Source of the DNA: UBA668 sp041394605
GTDB taxonomy: Bacteria; Actinomycetota; Acidimicrobiia; Acidimicrobiales; Ilumatobacteraceae
Assembly (NCBI GenBank): GCA_041394605.1
Contig: JAWKHX010000008.1
Coordinates: 62,001 to 126,000 of the forward strand
Length of the DNA: 64,000 bases
Direction: 5' to 3'
Below the pieces are notes generated by a model. The model did not search any database. It saw only the letters and a list, made by a program, of their open reading frames with translations, and was not told the origin of the DNA. Positions 1 through 7,361 of this stretch are shown here, in pieces. Positions within the stretch are counted from its first letter, which is position 1. Each line of letters starts with the position of its first letter. Both the position numbers and the translations under genes were made by a program.

Positions 1-495
1 AACGCCCGCGCCGAGACGCTGGCGGAGAAGCCAGCCTTCAAGGGCCTGTTCGGCAAGCACCGCCTGATCGTGCCGATGGACGGCTTCTACGAGTGGCGTG
101 CGGCGGGGGAGGACGCACCCCGTTCCGCCAAGGGCACGCCGCTGAAGACCCCGATGTACATCCACCGCGCCGACGGGCGGCCTCTTGCCGTGGCCGGCCT
201 CTGGGCCGCGTGGCGCGACCGCGAGGCCGGTCCGGACGCGCCGTGGCTGCACAGTTGCACGGTCATCACCACCTCGGCCAACGGCACCATGGCGCCGGTA
301 CACGATCGGATGCCGGTGATCCTGCCCGAGGAGCACTGGGCCGAATGGCTGGACCCTTCCAACCGTGAACTGGCCGCGCTGCAGCGCCTGCTGGTGCCCG
401 CGGCCGACGACGTGCTGACCATGCACGAGGTGAGCCGCGACGTCAACAACGTGCGCAACAAGGGCCCGGAGCTGATTGCGCCCGCACCCACCTGA
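1..495 (+). CDS. SOS response-associated peptidase (SRAP/YedK-HMCES family), 5' partial
   Basis: This is the C-terminal 164 residues of an SRAP protein, the family that shields abasic sites in single-stranded DNA by covalent attachment. The reading frame is open from base 1, so the start and the catalytic N-terminal Cys2 lie outside the window. The visible part opens with the family motif NARAET, followed by the DGFYEW motif at about residues 27-32 and the PVHDRMP segment that carries the conserved His near residue 101. It ends in TGA at 493-495, 43 bases before the lipoprotein gene. Family assignment is firm; the DNA-repair role is by homology. Confidence 0.9.
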   Translation, partial: NARAETLAEKPAFKGLFGKHRLIVPMDGFYEWRAAGEDAPRSAKGTPLKTPMYIHRADGRPLAVAGLWAAWRDREAGPDAPWLHSCTVITTSANGTMAPVHDRMPVILPEEHWAEWLDPSNRELAALQRLLVPAADDVLTMHEVSRDVNNVRNKGPELIAPAPT

Positions 496-525
496 CCGAT
501 CCGGTTCCGGCCAGCACCGCGTGCG

Positions 526-531
526 TACGCT
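526..531 (+). promoter_or_regulatory. Leaderless -10 box of the lipoprotein gene
   Basis: TACGCT lies 7 nt before the ATG at 539. It matches the window-wide TAnnnT-N6-8-start pattern and supports the 539 start over the longer reading frame. Confidence 0.6.
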
Positions 532-538
532 CGCACCG

Positions 539-1414
539 ATGACTCCCCACCGCACGCTCCTGTCCGTCGCCGTCGCCGGCGTGTTCACCCTGCTCGCCGC
601 CTGTGGCTCGGACGGGACGTCCGCCACCGACACGGCCGCGAACACCACCGCGGCAGGAGACACGGCGGCACCCGCCTCCACCGCCGGCACCGATGCGCCG
701 ACGACCACGGTCGTCGCCACGACGGCCGCCCCCATCAGCACTGAGCCCGCCATGGCCCACCTTCGCGGCACGGCGTACACCTTCAATACGTCGGACCCGA
801 TCGCCGGAGCGACCATCCTCGTGGAGGAGTATCCCGACGTCAGCGCCACCACTGCGGCCGACGGCAGTTACGAACTGGCCCTTCCGGCAGGGGCCACGGC
901 CACCGCCTACATCGTGGCCGAGGGCCACCACACGATCCATGTTCAGACCTTCACCCTGGACGACGATCACGACGGCACGGAGCTCGACGGGGTCAACTTC
1001 CAGACACCCACCGACGGTGTGTACGACGGGCTGAAGGCACTGATCGAGAGCTACGTGGGCCGCAACCCGTTCGAGGGCGGGTGCGTGATCGTCACCACCG
1101 TCGGCGACAGCCGCATGGTGGGCATGCCCTTCGACGAGTTCATCGACTTCCACCCGCACGGCGTCGCCGGCGCGACTGCGCTGATCGAACCGCCGCTGGC
1201 CACGCCGATCTACTTCAACGACGGCGTCGTGCCCGACCCCGCGCAGCTGGTCACGTCAGGCGATGGTGGGGTGCTGTGGCCGAACGTGCCGCCGGGGGAG
1301 TACACGCTCTCCGCCCAACACCCCACGGAGCAGTTCGTGACCGTGCGGGCACGGTGCGAGGAGGGCTGGGTGGTGAATGCCAACCCGGTGTGGGGGTTGC
1401 ACGCGGTGCCGTGA
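539..1414 (+). CDS. Secreted lipoprotein with carboxypeptidase-regulatory-like domain
   Basis: A 291-residue exported protein. A signal peptide with lipobox LLAAC predicts lipidation at Cys20 and anchoring outside the membrane. A Thr/Ala-rich, low-complexity linker (about residues 22-75) is followed by a segment (LRGTAYTFNTSDPIAGATI... ADGSYEL) that resembles the beta-sandwich carboxypeptidase-regulatory/CNA-B fold. The remaining C-terminal part resembles a second, weaker copy (PNVPPGEYTL). No catalytic motif is visible. The frame is open further upstream, but the ATG at 539 gives the signal peptide directly and has a -10-like box 7 nt before it. It is convergent with the HIT gene, 11 bases away. 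Function is unknown; surface binding is only a guess. Confidence 0.75.
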   Translation: MTPHRTLLSVAVAGVFTLLAACGSDGTSATDTAANTTAAGDTAAPASTAGTDAPTTTVVATTAAPISTEPAMAHLRGTAYTFNTSDPIAGATILVEEYPDVSATTAADGSYELALPAGATATAYIVAEGHHTIHVQTFTLDDDHDGTELDGVNFQTPTDGVYDGLKALIESYVGRNPFEGGCVIVTTVGDSRMVGMPFDEFIDFHPHGVAGATALIEPPLATPIYFNDGVVPDPAQLVTSGDGGVLWPNVPPGEYTLSAQHPTEQFVTVRARCEEGWVVNANPVWGLHAVP

Positions 1415-1425
1415 CGGCGGTGCCG

Positions 1426-1830
1426 TCAGCCCTGCGCTTGCAGCGCGACGCGGATGGCGTGCGCTGCGGATTCCAGTTCGTCGCGGCTCACGCTGGCAGC
1501 GGCGTTGGCGAAGTTGAACTGGCCCATCGAGTGCGTGGGGATGACGTGGATGTGCGTGTGCGGCACCTCGTAGCCGGCCACGATCACCCCCACCCGCTCG
1601 GGGTTGAACGCAGCCTGCTGGGCCACGCCGATCCGCCGGGAGACCTCGAACAGGTGGGAGGTGAGGTCTGCCGGCATGTCGATCCAGTGGTCGAACTCCT
1701 CGATCGGCACCACCAGCGTGTGCCCGTGGGCCAGCGGGTTGATGGACAGGAACGCAACACACCGGTCGTCGCGGTGGACGAACGTGCCGGGGATCTCGCC
1801 ATTGATGATCCGGGTGAAGATGGTGGCCAT
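1426..1830 (-). CDS. HIT family nucleotide hydrolase/transferase
   Basis: A 134-residue histidine-triad protein. The signature HTHIHVIP near residues 98-105 holds the catalytic His-phi-His-phi-His, and the N-terminal segment (IFTRIINGEIPG...DRCVAFLSINP...GHTLVVP) is typical of HINT/HIT hydrolases acting on nucleoside phosphoramidates or dinucleotides. Its ATG shares a base with the TGA of the upstream SDR gene (TGATG), so the two are translationally coupled. The frame stays open upstream through the SDR gene, but that extension is antiparallel-frame noise. The exact substrate cannot be told from sequence. Confidence 0.9.
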   Translation of the reverse strand: MATIFTRIINGEIPGTFVHRDDRCVAFLSINPLAHGHTLVVPIEEFDHWIDMPADLTSHLFEVSRRIGVAQQAAFNPERVGVIVAGYEVPHTHIHVIPTHSMGQFNFANAAASVSRDELESAAHAIRVALQAQG

Positions 1831-2645
1831 CAGACGAAACCTCCCGACGCGGCGAACACGTCGCCGTTGCAGTAGCTGGACTCCGGCCCGGAGAGGAAGC
1901 GCACCAGTTCGGCAAGCTCCTCGGCGGTGCCCATGCGGCCGCGGGGGATCTGCATGGTGATCCCGGCCATCATCATCGGGTCCATCGGGGCCAGCAGCGG
2001 GGTGTCGATCCAGCCGGGGCACACGGCGTTCACCCGCACCCCGAACGGGGCGACCTCCTGTCCGGTGCTCTTGGTGACGGCGATGATGCCGGCCTTCGCC
2101 GCGGCGTAGTGCAGCGATCCGGCCATCGGCCGTAGCCCGAGCACCGACGAGATGTTGACGATCGAACCGGACCGGGCCGGCGTCATGTGCCGCAGTGCCG
2201 CCCGGGTGCCGTAGAAGGTGCCGTAGAGATGCACCTTGATCATGCGGTCCCAGTCCGCGTCGGTGAGGTCCACCGTGGTGTCCGGCGGCACCATGTCCGC
2301 CAGGCGGCCCTCCATCCGGGCCATCTGGTTGGCGATGCCACGCTCCACCTTGGCGGGGTCGGGGGTGGGGGCGATGCCCGCATTGTTGATGAGGATGTCC
2401 AGCCGGCCGTGCCGCTCGGCCGCCTTGTCCACCGCCTCGTCGAAGGCCACCGAGTCCGTGACGTCGAAGATCGCGGTGTCGCCACCCACCTCGGCGGCGG
2501 TTGAGGCGGCCGCGCCGGGGTTCATGTCGTTGATCACCACGATGGCCCCGTCGGCGGCCAGCCGGCGGGCGAACGCGGCGCCCATGCCCGAGCCGGCGCC
2601 GGTGATGAAGGCCACCTGCCCGGAGAGTGCACCTGAAGTCGTCAT
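1830..2645 (-). CDS. SDR family NAD(P)-dependent oxidoreductase
   Basis: A 271-residue classical short-chain dehydrogenase. The cofactor glycine motif TGAGSGMG is near residue 14, NNAG near 90, catalytic Ser in NISSVLG, and the YxxxK pair in HYAAAK. A conserved PGWIDTPL stretch follows. The start at 2645 (MTTSGALSG) is preferred because TACGAT sits 7 nt upstream, matching the local leaderless pattern. It overlaps the HIT gene by one base and is divergent from pgsA across 50 bases. Substrate unknown; 3-oxoacyl or hydroxysteroid-type alcohols are common for this group. Confidence 0.88.
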   Translation of the reverse strand: MTTSGALSGQVAFITGAGSGMGAAFARRLAADGAIVVINDMNPGAAASTAAEVGGDTAIFDVTDSVAFDEAVDKAAERHGRLDILINNAGIAPTPDPAKVERGIANQMARMEGRLADMVPPDTTVDLTDADWDRMIKVHLYGTFYGTRAALRHMTPARSGSIVNISSVLGLRPMAGSLHYAAAKAGIIAVTKSTGQEVAPFGVRVNAVCPGWIDTPLLAPMDPMMMAGITMQIPRGRMGTAEELAELVRFLSGPESSYCNGDVFAASGGFV

Positions 2646-2652
2646 GAGGGCG

Positions 2653-2658
2653 ATCGTA
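2653..2658 (-). promoter_or_regulatory. Leaderless -10 box of the SDR-HIT operon
   Basis: TACGAT read on the minus strand lies 7 nt before the ATG at 2645. It is divergent from the pgsA box only 23 nt away. Confidence 0.55.
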
Positions 2659-2681
2659 CGCACCTGGCGGGACGGGACTTG

Positions 2682-2687
2682 TACGCT
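2682..2687 (+). promoter_or_regulatory. Leaderless -10 box of pgsA
   Basis: TACGCT lies 8 nt before the ATG at 2696. No Shine-Dalgarno sequence is present. Confidence 0.55.
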
Positions 2688-2695
2688 CCGCGTCG

Positions 2696-3304
2696 ATGGA
2701 CTCCGCCGCTGCCGCCGACGAGCACGTCTCGTCGCACAAGTACCTCACCGCACCCAACCTGTTCACCCTCCTGCGGCTGTGCTGCATCCCCGTGTTCCTG
2801 TGGCTGCTGTTCGGGCGCGACAACCGGGCCGGCGCGGCATGGTTGCTGGGGGCGCTGGGAGCCACGGACTGGGTGGACGGTTGGCTGGCCCGCCGGTTCA
2901 ACCAGGTCAGCGAGTTCGGCAAGATGTTCGATCCCACGGCCGACCGCCTGCTCTTCATCGTCGGCATCGGCGGGATCATCATCGACGGCGCCGCGCCGCG
3001 CTGGTTCTGCCTGCTGGTGCTGGCAAGGGAGGTCATCGTCGGCGGCACCATCGCGGTGGCCACACTGGTGTTCAAGATGCAGCGCTTCGACGTCACCTGG
3101 TGGGGGAAGACGGCCACGTTCCTGCTGATGTTCGCGATCCCCGGGTTCATGCTCGGCAGCACCGATTTCCCCGGTCACACGGGCTTCCAGATCGCCGCCT
3201 GGATCCTCGGCATTCCCGGCCTGGCGCTCAGCTACTACACCGGCATCGCCTACGTGCCGGTGATCCGCCAGAGCGTGAGGGAGGGGCGGGCGGCGCGCGG
3301 CTAG
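2696..3304 (+). CDS. pgsA: CDP-alcohol phosphatidyltransferase (PgsA-like)
   Basis: A 202-residue integral membrane enzyme that swaps CMP of CDP-diacylglycerol for an alcohol, most likely glycerol-3-phosphate, on the way to phosphatidylglycerol. The family motif DxxDGxxARx8GxxxDxxxD is complete: DWVDGWLARR at about residues 58-67, then EFGKMFDPTADR. About five or six hydrophobic helices follow the N-terminal segment KYLTAPNLFTLLRL, typical of PgsA. It heads the run pgsA-gcvH-garA-ftsR, and its TAG stop overlaps the -10-like box of gcvH. Phosphatidylinositol-phosphate synthase is the main alternative, but the TAPNLFTLLR opening favours PgsA. Confidence 0.88.
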   Translation: MDSAAAADEHVSSHKYLTAPNLFTLLRLCCIPVFLWLLFGRDNRAGAAWLLGALGATDWVDGWLARRFNQVSEFGKMFDPTADRLLFIVGIGGIIIDGAAPRWFCLLVLAREVIVGGTIAVATLVFKMQRFDVTWWGKTATFLLMFAIPGFMLGSTDFPGHTGFQIAAWILGIPGLALSYYTGIAYVPVIRQSVREGRAARG

Positions 3305-3307
3305 GGT
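3302..3307 (+). promoter_or_regulatory. Leaderless -10 box of gcvH
   Basis: TAGGGT, using the TAG stop codon of pgsA, lies 7 nt before the ATG at 3315. It selects this ATG over the GTG at 3306. Confidence 0.5.
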
Positions 3308-3314
3308 GACGGCC

Positions 3315-3695
3315 ATGCAGGTTCCCGCCCAGCTCCGCTACAGCAAGGACCACGAGTGGGTGGCCGTCGACGGCACCCGCGCCCGCATCGGCATCACCGA
3401 CTACGCGCAGGATGCCCTCGGCGACGTGGTCTACGTGCAGTTGCCCACCGTGGGCGCCTCGGTTTCCGCCGGCGACAGCTTCGGGGAGGTCGAGAGCACG
3501 AAGTCCGTCAGCGACGTGTATGCCCCGGTCAGCGGCACGGTCGTGGCGGTCAACTCGGCCCTCGACGGCGCCCCCGAGACATTGAACAGCGACCCCTACG
3601 GCAATGGCTGGATCTGCGAGATCGAGCTCAGTGACGCCGCCGAGGTGGACGGGCTGCTCGATGCCTCTGCCTATCAGGCTCTGATCGAGGGTTAG
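3315..3695 (+). CDS. gcvH: Glycine cleavage system H protein
   Basis: A 126-residue lipoyl carrier that shuttles the aminomethyl group from GcvP to GcvT and the dihydrolipoyl group to lipoamide dehydrogenase. The opening RYSKDHEWV and the lipoylation site ESTKSVSD (Lys63) are canonical, as is the GDVVYVQLP strand. A GTG at 3306 is an alternative start but gives three extra residues and overlaps the apparent promoter. It is followed after 10 bases by the FHA gene. Partners are encoded nearby: gcvT at 6.3 kb on the same strand and gcvP at 8.1-10.9 kb on the other strand. Confidence 0.95.
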   Translation: MQVPAQLRYSKDHEWVAVDGTRARIGITDYAQDALGDVVYVQLPTVGASVSAGDSFGEVESTKSVSDVYAPVSGTVVAVNSALDGAPETLNSDPYGNGWICEIELSDAAEVDGLLDASAYQALIEG

Positions 3696-3698
3696 TCT
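3693..3698 (+). promoter_or_regulatory. Leaderless -10 box of the FHA gene
   Basis: TAGTCT overlaps the gcvH stop codon and lies 7 nt before the ATG at 3706, so garA may have its own promoter inside the operon. Confidence 0.5.
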
Positions 3699-3705
3699 TC
3701 CCGCG

Positions 3706-4188
3706 ATGGCCTACGTGTTCTGCAACCAGTGCGGTCACCGGAACCCGCCGGAGTCCAGCTTCTGCTCGTCCTGCGGCACCGTGCTGGACCGGCTGGACGA
3801 CCACACGGTCACGCTCGCCAAGGTGGATCCTCTCCTCGACGCGCCGGGTCCGCAGGACGACGTGGTGGTGCACGTGGGCGACCTGCCCGTGGGTGCCTCG
3901 CTGGTGGTGCGCAACGGCCCGCAGGCCGGCACCGCGCTGGCACTCACCACCCAGGTCACCAAGCTCGGCCGCCATCCGGACAGCGAGATCAGCCTGGACG
4001 ACATCACCGTGTCGCGTCGCCACGCCGAGGTGGAGCACACCGCCAAGGGTTGGCTGGTGCGCGACGCCGGCTCGCTGAACGGCACGTACGTCAACAACGA
4101 ACGCATCGACGAGGCGCCGCTGCATCACGGCGACGAGCTGCAGGTCGGCAAGTTCCGCCTCGTGTTCTTCACCAAGTCCGATGGGTGA
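3706..4188 (+). CDS. garA: Zinc-ribbon FHA-domain protein, GarA/OdhI-like
   Basis: A 160-residue protein joining an N-terminal Cys4 zinc ribbon (Cys6-Cys9 and Cys20-Cys23) to a C-terminal FHA domain (about residues 60-155). The FHA phosphothreonine-binding loops are intact: GRHPDSEISLDDITVSRRHAEV and GSLNGTYVN. This region closely resembles mycobacterial GarA and corynebacterial OdhI, phospho-switched regulators of 2-oxoglutarate dehydrogenase and glutamate metabolism. Position between gcvH and an FtsR-type gene is the same as in Mycobacterium. The usual ETTS phosphorylation segment is not obvious; DDHTVTLAKVD lies at the equivalent place. The zinc ribbon is not part of the mycobacterial protein as I know it. 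Confidence 0.85.
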   Translation: MAYVFCNQCGHRNPPESSFCSSCGTVLDRLDDHTVTLAKVDPLLDAPGPQDDVVVHVGDLPVGASLVVRNGPQAGTALALTTQVTKLGRHPDSEISLDDITVSRRHAEVEHTAKGWLVRDAGSLNGTYVNNERIDEAPLHHGDELQVGKFRLVFFTKSDG

Positions 4189-4194
4189 CGGCCG

Positions 4195-5127
4195 ATGGCG
4201 GACCAGATGACCGAGCGCCCCTACCTGTCCATCGGTGAGGTGCTCGCGCTCCTGCTGGAGGAGTTCCCCGACGTCACCATCTCCAAGATCCGCTTCCTGG
4301 AGAGCCAGGGCCTGATCGACCCGGAACGCACCCCGTCGGGGTACCGCAAGTTCTACGACGGCGACGTGGAGCGGCTGAAGGTCATCCTCCGGGAGCAGAA
4401 GGAGAACTTCCTGCCGCTGCGGGTCATCCGCGACCGTCTGGAGAGCGGCGAGATCGACGACACCGGTCAACACACCGCGCCCCGGGGCATCCGCAACGTG
4501 GTGCTGCCGGGCAGCGACGAGACCGGAGAGCTGCACGTGCCGGACACCGGCATGGTGGTCACCGGGCACCACCCTGCCGCCCAGCTGCGCCTGGCCGGCA
4601 CCGCTCCGGTGCCCGCGCCGCCGGTGTCGCTGGCCGCCGTGCCCAGCAGTAGCAACCCGGCAGCGGACTTCTTTGCGCCCAGGGGCAACGGCGTGCATCC
4701 CTCGCTGGTGACACCCGAGCCGTCGGTGCCCGACGAGCCGGAAGAGAAGGACCACTACACCGCCGCAGAGGTGTGCGAGCGGGCCGGCATCACCGCCAAG
4801 CAGCTCGCCGACCTGGAGAGCTACGGCCTCATCGCCGGTCGCGGCACTGGCACCAACGCGGTGTACAGCCCTGCCGACCTGGCCATCGTCGCCGCTGCCG
4901 CGGGCATCCTCGCCCACGGGGTGGAGGCCCGCCACCTGCGCGCCTGGCGCCAGGCAGCCGAGCGCGAGGCAGCGCTGTTCGAGCAACTGGTCACCCCGCT
5001 GCTTCGCCAGCGCAACCCGAAGAGCCGCCAGCAGGCGGCCACCTTGCTGCGCGAGTTGGCCGACCACGGCGCGGCGTTGCGCGCCGCGATCCTTCGTGCC
5101 GCGCTCGGCGACCACTTCGACGTCTGA
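4195..5127 (+). CDS. ftsR: MerR-family regulator, FtsR-like (Rv1828 type)
   Basis: A 310-residue DNA-binding regulator. The N-terminal winged helix (about residues 8-80) reads LSIGEVLALLLEEFPDVTISKIRFLE, then GLIDPERTPSGYRKF, the characteristic opening of the FtsR/Rv1828 group. A Pro/Ala-rich spacer (about 115-175) leads to a second MerR-like segment (YTAAEVCERAGITAKQLADLESYGLIAG), so the protein carries two winged-helix-like units. In corynebacteria FtsR activates ftsZ transcription; the same role here is inference. It starts 6 bases after garA and precedes the DUF151 gene, the actinobacterial order. Confidence 0.85.
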   Translation: MADQMTERPYLSIGEVLALLLEEFPDVTISKIRFLESQGLIDPERTPSGYRKFYDGDVERLKVILREQKENFLPLRVIRDRLESGEIDDTGQHTAPRGIRNVVLPGSDETGELHVPDTGMVVTGHHPAAQLRLAGTAPVPAPPVSLAAVPSSSNPAADFFAPRGNGVHPSLVTPEPSVPDEPEEKDHYTAAEVCERAGITAKQLADLESYGLIAGRGTGTNAVYSPADLAIVAAAAGILAHGVEARHLRAWRQAAEREAALFEQLVTPLLRQRNPKSRQQAATLLRELADHGAALRAAILRAALGDHFDV

Positions 5128-5185
5128 GCCGCCGCTGGGCCGCCAACTCGCCGGGTCCCCGCGACCCGTTCGGAGCCCGGGGCGT

Positions 5186-5191
5186 TACGAT
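5186..5191 (+). promoter_or_regulatory. Leaderless -10 box of the DUF151 gene
   Basis: TACGAT lies 7 nt before the GTG at 5199, which supports that start over the in-frame ATG at 5208. Confidence 0.5.
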
Positions 5192-5198
5192 CGCTGGT

Positions 5199-5696
5199 GT
5201 GATCCGAATGGAGCTCCTCGGCGTGCGGGTGGAGATGCCCGCCAACACTCCCGTCGTCATGCTGCGTGAGGCAGAGGGGGAGGGCGGAGGTGGCCGCGTC
5301 CTGCCGATCCTCATCGGCGGCCCGGAAGCTGCGGCCATCCACACGGCGCTCGAGGGCATCGTGCCGCCCCGGCCGCTCACCCACGATCTCACCGTCACCC
5401 TCATCGCGGCACTTGGCGCCCGCCTGGAACGGGTGGTCATCACCGAGGTGAAGGAGCACACCTACTACGCGGAGCTCCACCTGGCCGGCGCCGCAGGGGC
5501 AACGGTCGTGTCGGCCCGGCCCAGCGACTCGATCGCGCTGGCCGTGCGGGTGGGGGCGCCGATCTTCGCCAAGGAGTCGCTGCTCGACGAGGCCGCCGTG
5601 GAAATGGACGTGGACGACACCGAGGATGAGGAGGCCATCCTCGACGAGTTCCGCGACTTCCTCGACGACATCAGCCCCGACGACTTCGCCGGCTGA
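5199..5696 (+). CDS. Bifunctional nuclease family protein (DUF151)
   Basis: A 165-residue protein of the DUF151/bifunctional nuclease family, matching the actinobacterial protein usually found right after FtsR. Family features seen are MELLGVRVEMPANTPVVMLREA at the N terminus, LPILIGGPEAAAIHTALEG, PPRPLTHDL, and the SARPSDSIALAVRVGAPIF block. The C terminus is a strongly acidic tail (DDTEDEEAILDEFRDFLDD). GTG at 5199 is chosen from the -10 spacing; ATG at 5208 would remove three residues. Biochemical activity is described for a few homologues only, so the role here stays open. Confidence 0.88.
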   Translation: MIRMELLGVRVEMPANTPVVMLREAEGEGGGGRVLPILIGGPEAAAIHTALEGIVPPRPLTHDLTVTLIAALGARLERVVITEVKEHTYYAELHLAGAAGATVVSARPSDSIALAVRVGAPIFAKESLLDEAAVEMDVDDTEDEEAILDEFRDFLDDISPDDFAG

Positions 5697-5734
5697 TTCG
5701 CGCGGATCGCGCGTGGCTTTCGCGCGGAGTGTGC

Positions 5735-5763
5735 TTGACGGCGCGCGCGGCCGGTCGTACGAT
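5735..5763 (+). promoter_or_regulatory. Sigma70-type promoter before the second merR gene
   Basis: TTGACG (5735-5740) and TACGAT (5758-5763) are separated by 17 nt, a near-consensus housekeeping promoter. It predicts a start site near 5770 and a leader of about 50 nt to the ATG at 5823. Confidence 0.65.
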
Positions 5764-5822
5764 GGCCAACCGGTTCCACCGGCGTAATTACGTGCCTGTG
5801 GTCACCCTTGTCGGGAGGCGAG

Positions 5823-6299
5823 ATGAGCGACACCGTGCTCCGCACGAGCGGGCAGATGGGTTTCAGCGGCACCAAGGCGGCCGCCGTGGTGGGCATCAGC
5901 TACCGCCAGCTGGACTACTGGGCCCGCACCGACCTCGTACGCCCCTCGCTGGCCGACGCCAGCGGCAGTGGCAGCCGGCGGATGTACAGCTACCGCGACC
6001 TGCTGGAGCTGAGGGTCATCAAGAGCCTGCTGGACGCCGGCATCAAGCTGGAGTCCGTGCGGAAGGCCTTCACCTACCTGCGGGAGAACGTGGAGTCGGA
6101 CATCGCCGCGGCCACGCTGGTCATCAGCGGCAACGACGTGTTGCTGTGCGACGGCGACACCCTCATCGACATCGTCCGCCGCGGCGGCCAGGGCGTGCTC
6201 AACGTGCTGGCCATCGGCTCGGTGAAGACCGATCTGGACGCCTCGCTGGTGGAACTGGCCCAGGACGCCGCCGGCACACCCGCGGCCCAGGCCGGCTGA
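5823..6299 (+). CDS. MerR-family transcriptional regulator (Rv1830 type)
   Basis: A 158-residue single-domain MerR regulator. The helix-turn-helix (about residues 14-80) reads FSGTKAAAVVGISYRQLDYWARTDLVRPS...RRMYSYRDLLELRVIKSLLDAGIKL. The C-terminal part (DVLLCDGDTLIDIVRRGGQGVLNVLAIGSV) is typical of the second MerR gene in the garA-ftsR neighbourhood of actinobacteria. ATG at 5823 is preceded by a GGGAGG ribosome site and by a good promoter at 5735-5763; a TTG at 5808 is a weaker start. Its TGA overlaps the gcvT start (TGATG), so regulator and gcvT are coupled. Confidence 0.85.
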   Translation: MSDTVLRTSGQMGFSGTKAAAVVGISYRQLDYWARTDLVRPSLADASGSGSRRMYSYRDLLELRVIKSLLDAGIKLESVRKAFTYLRENVESDIAAATLVISGNDVLLCDGDTLIDIVRRGGQGVLNVLAIGSVKTDLDASLVELAQDAAGTPAAQAG

Positions 6300-7354
6300 T
6301 GGCCCCCATGGAACTCAGCCCGCTCGATCAGGTCCACCGCACGCTCGGCGCCAAGATGGTGCCCTTTGGCGGGTGGGAGATGCCCGTGGCCTACCCGGCG
6401 GGCACCCTGGACGAACACCTCGCCTGCCGCCGCGATGCCGTGGTGTTCGACGTGTCGCACCTCGGCACCGTGCGGGTGGAGGGGCCCCAGGCCCTGGGCC
6501 TGCTGCAGGCCGCGTTCACCAACGATCTCACCAAGGTGGCCCCTGGCCGCGCCCAGTACACCCACCTGCTGGACCCCACCGACGCCTCCGTGCTGGACGA
6601 CATCATCGTCTGGTGGGTGGCCGACGAGGTGTTCGACGTGATGCCCAATGCCTCCAACACCGACCGCGTGCGGGCGGCGATCGGCGGCGTGGAGACCACC
6701 CACGACCGGGCCGTCCTGGCGGTGCAGGGCCCGCGGGCGAAGGAACGTCTCGCCGCCGTGTTCGCTGATGCCGCCGAGGTGGGCCGCTTCCGTGTGCAGC
6801 AGCTGAACTGGCACGGGGCCGACTGCACCGTGGCCGGCACCGGCTACACCGGCGAGGCAGGCGTGGAGATCGCGGTGCCACGCGCCGCCGCCGAAGATCT
6901 GTGGGGCGCCATCGTGTCCTGCGGCATCATGCCCGCCGGGTTGGGCGCCCGCGACACCTTGCGCCTGGAGGCTGGGCTGCCGCTGCACGGCCATGAACTC
7001 GGGCCGGGGATCTCCCCGCTGCAAGCCGGCCTCGGCTGGGTGGTGGCCTGGGGCAAGCCGACGTTCCAGGGGCGAGACGCGCTGGCTGCCGAGCGCGACC
7101 GTGGCGTCAGCCGCGTGCTGCGCGGCATCGCCACCGAGGGCCGCCGCCCGCCGCGCAGCGACTGCGCGGTGCTGCAGGGCGGTACGCCCATTGGCACCGT
7201 CACCAGCGGCAACTTCTCACCCGTGCTGGAGCACGGCATCGCCCTGGCCTTCCTGCCACCGGGCGTGGAGGACGGTGCTGCCGTGGAGATCGACGTGCGC
7301 GGCACGGCGCTGCCGGGCCGAGTGGTGCCGCTGCCGTTCGTGGCCAAGCACTGA
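6299..7354 (+). CDS. gcvT: Aminomethyltransferase (glycine cleavage T protein)
   Basis: A 351-residue folate-dependent enzyme that takes the aminomethyl group from lipoyl-GcvH, releasing ammonia and making 5,10-methylene-tetrahydrofolate. Family signatures are PLDQVHRTLGAKMVPFGGWEMPV, FDVSHLGTVRVEG, GYTGEAGVEI, LGARDTLRLEAGLPLHGHEL and TSGNFSPVLEHGIALAFLP. The ATG at 6299 overlaps the preceding merR stop; ATG at 6308 is possible. Length matches the family. It is 7 bases upstream of a convergent gene. With gcvH in the same gene run and gcvP opposite, all three specific components are within 8 kb. Confidence 0.93.
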   Translation: MAPMELSPLDQVHRTLGAKMVPFGGWEMPVAYPAGTLDEHLACRRDAVVFDVSHLGTVRVEGPQALGLLQAAFTNDLTKVAPGRAQYTHLLDPTDASVLDDIIVWWVADEVFDVMPNASNTDRVRAAIGGVETTHDRAVLAVQGPRAKERLAAVFADAAEVGRFRVQQLNWHGADCTVAGTGYTGEAGVEIAVPRAAAEDLWGAIVSCGIMPAGLGARDTLRLEAGLPLHGHELGPGISPLQAGLGWVVAWGKPTFQGRDALAAERDRGVSRVLRGIATEGRRPPRSDCAVLQGGTPIGTVTSGNFSPVLEHGIALAFLPPGVEDGAAVEIDVRGTALPGRVVPLPFVAKH

Positions 7355-7361
7355 CCCGGCG

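Noticed and set aside
1426..3162. One 578-codon frame joining the HIT gene to upstream sequence
   Set aside because: Only the last 134 codons match HIT proteins. The rest is antisense to pgsA and out of frame with the SDR gene.
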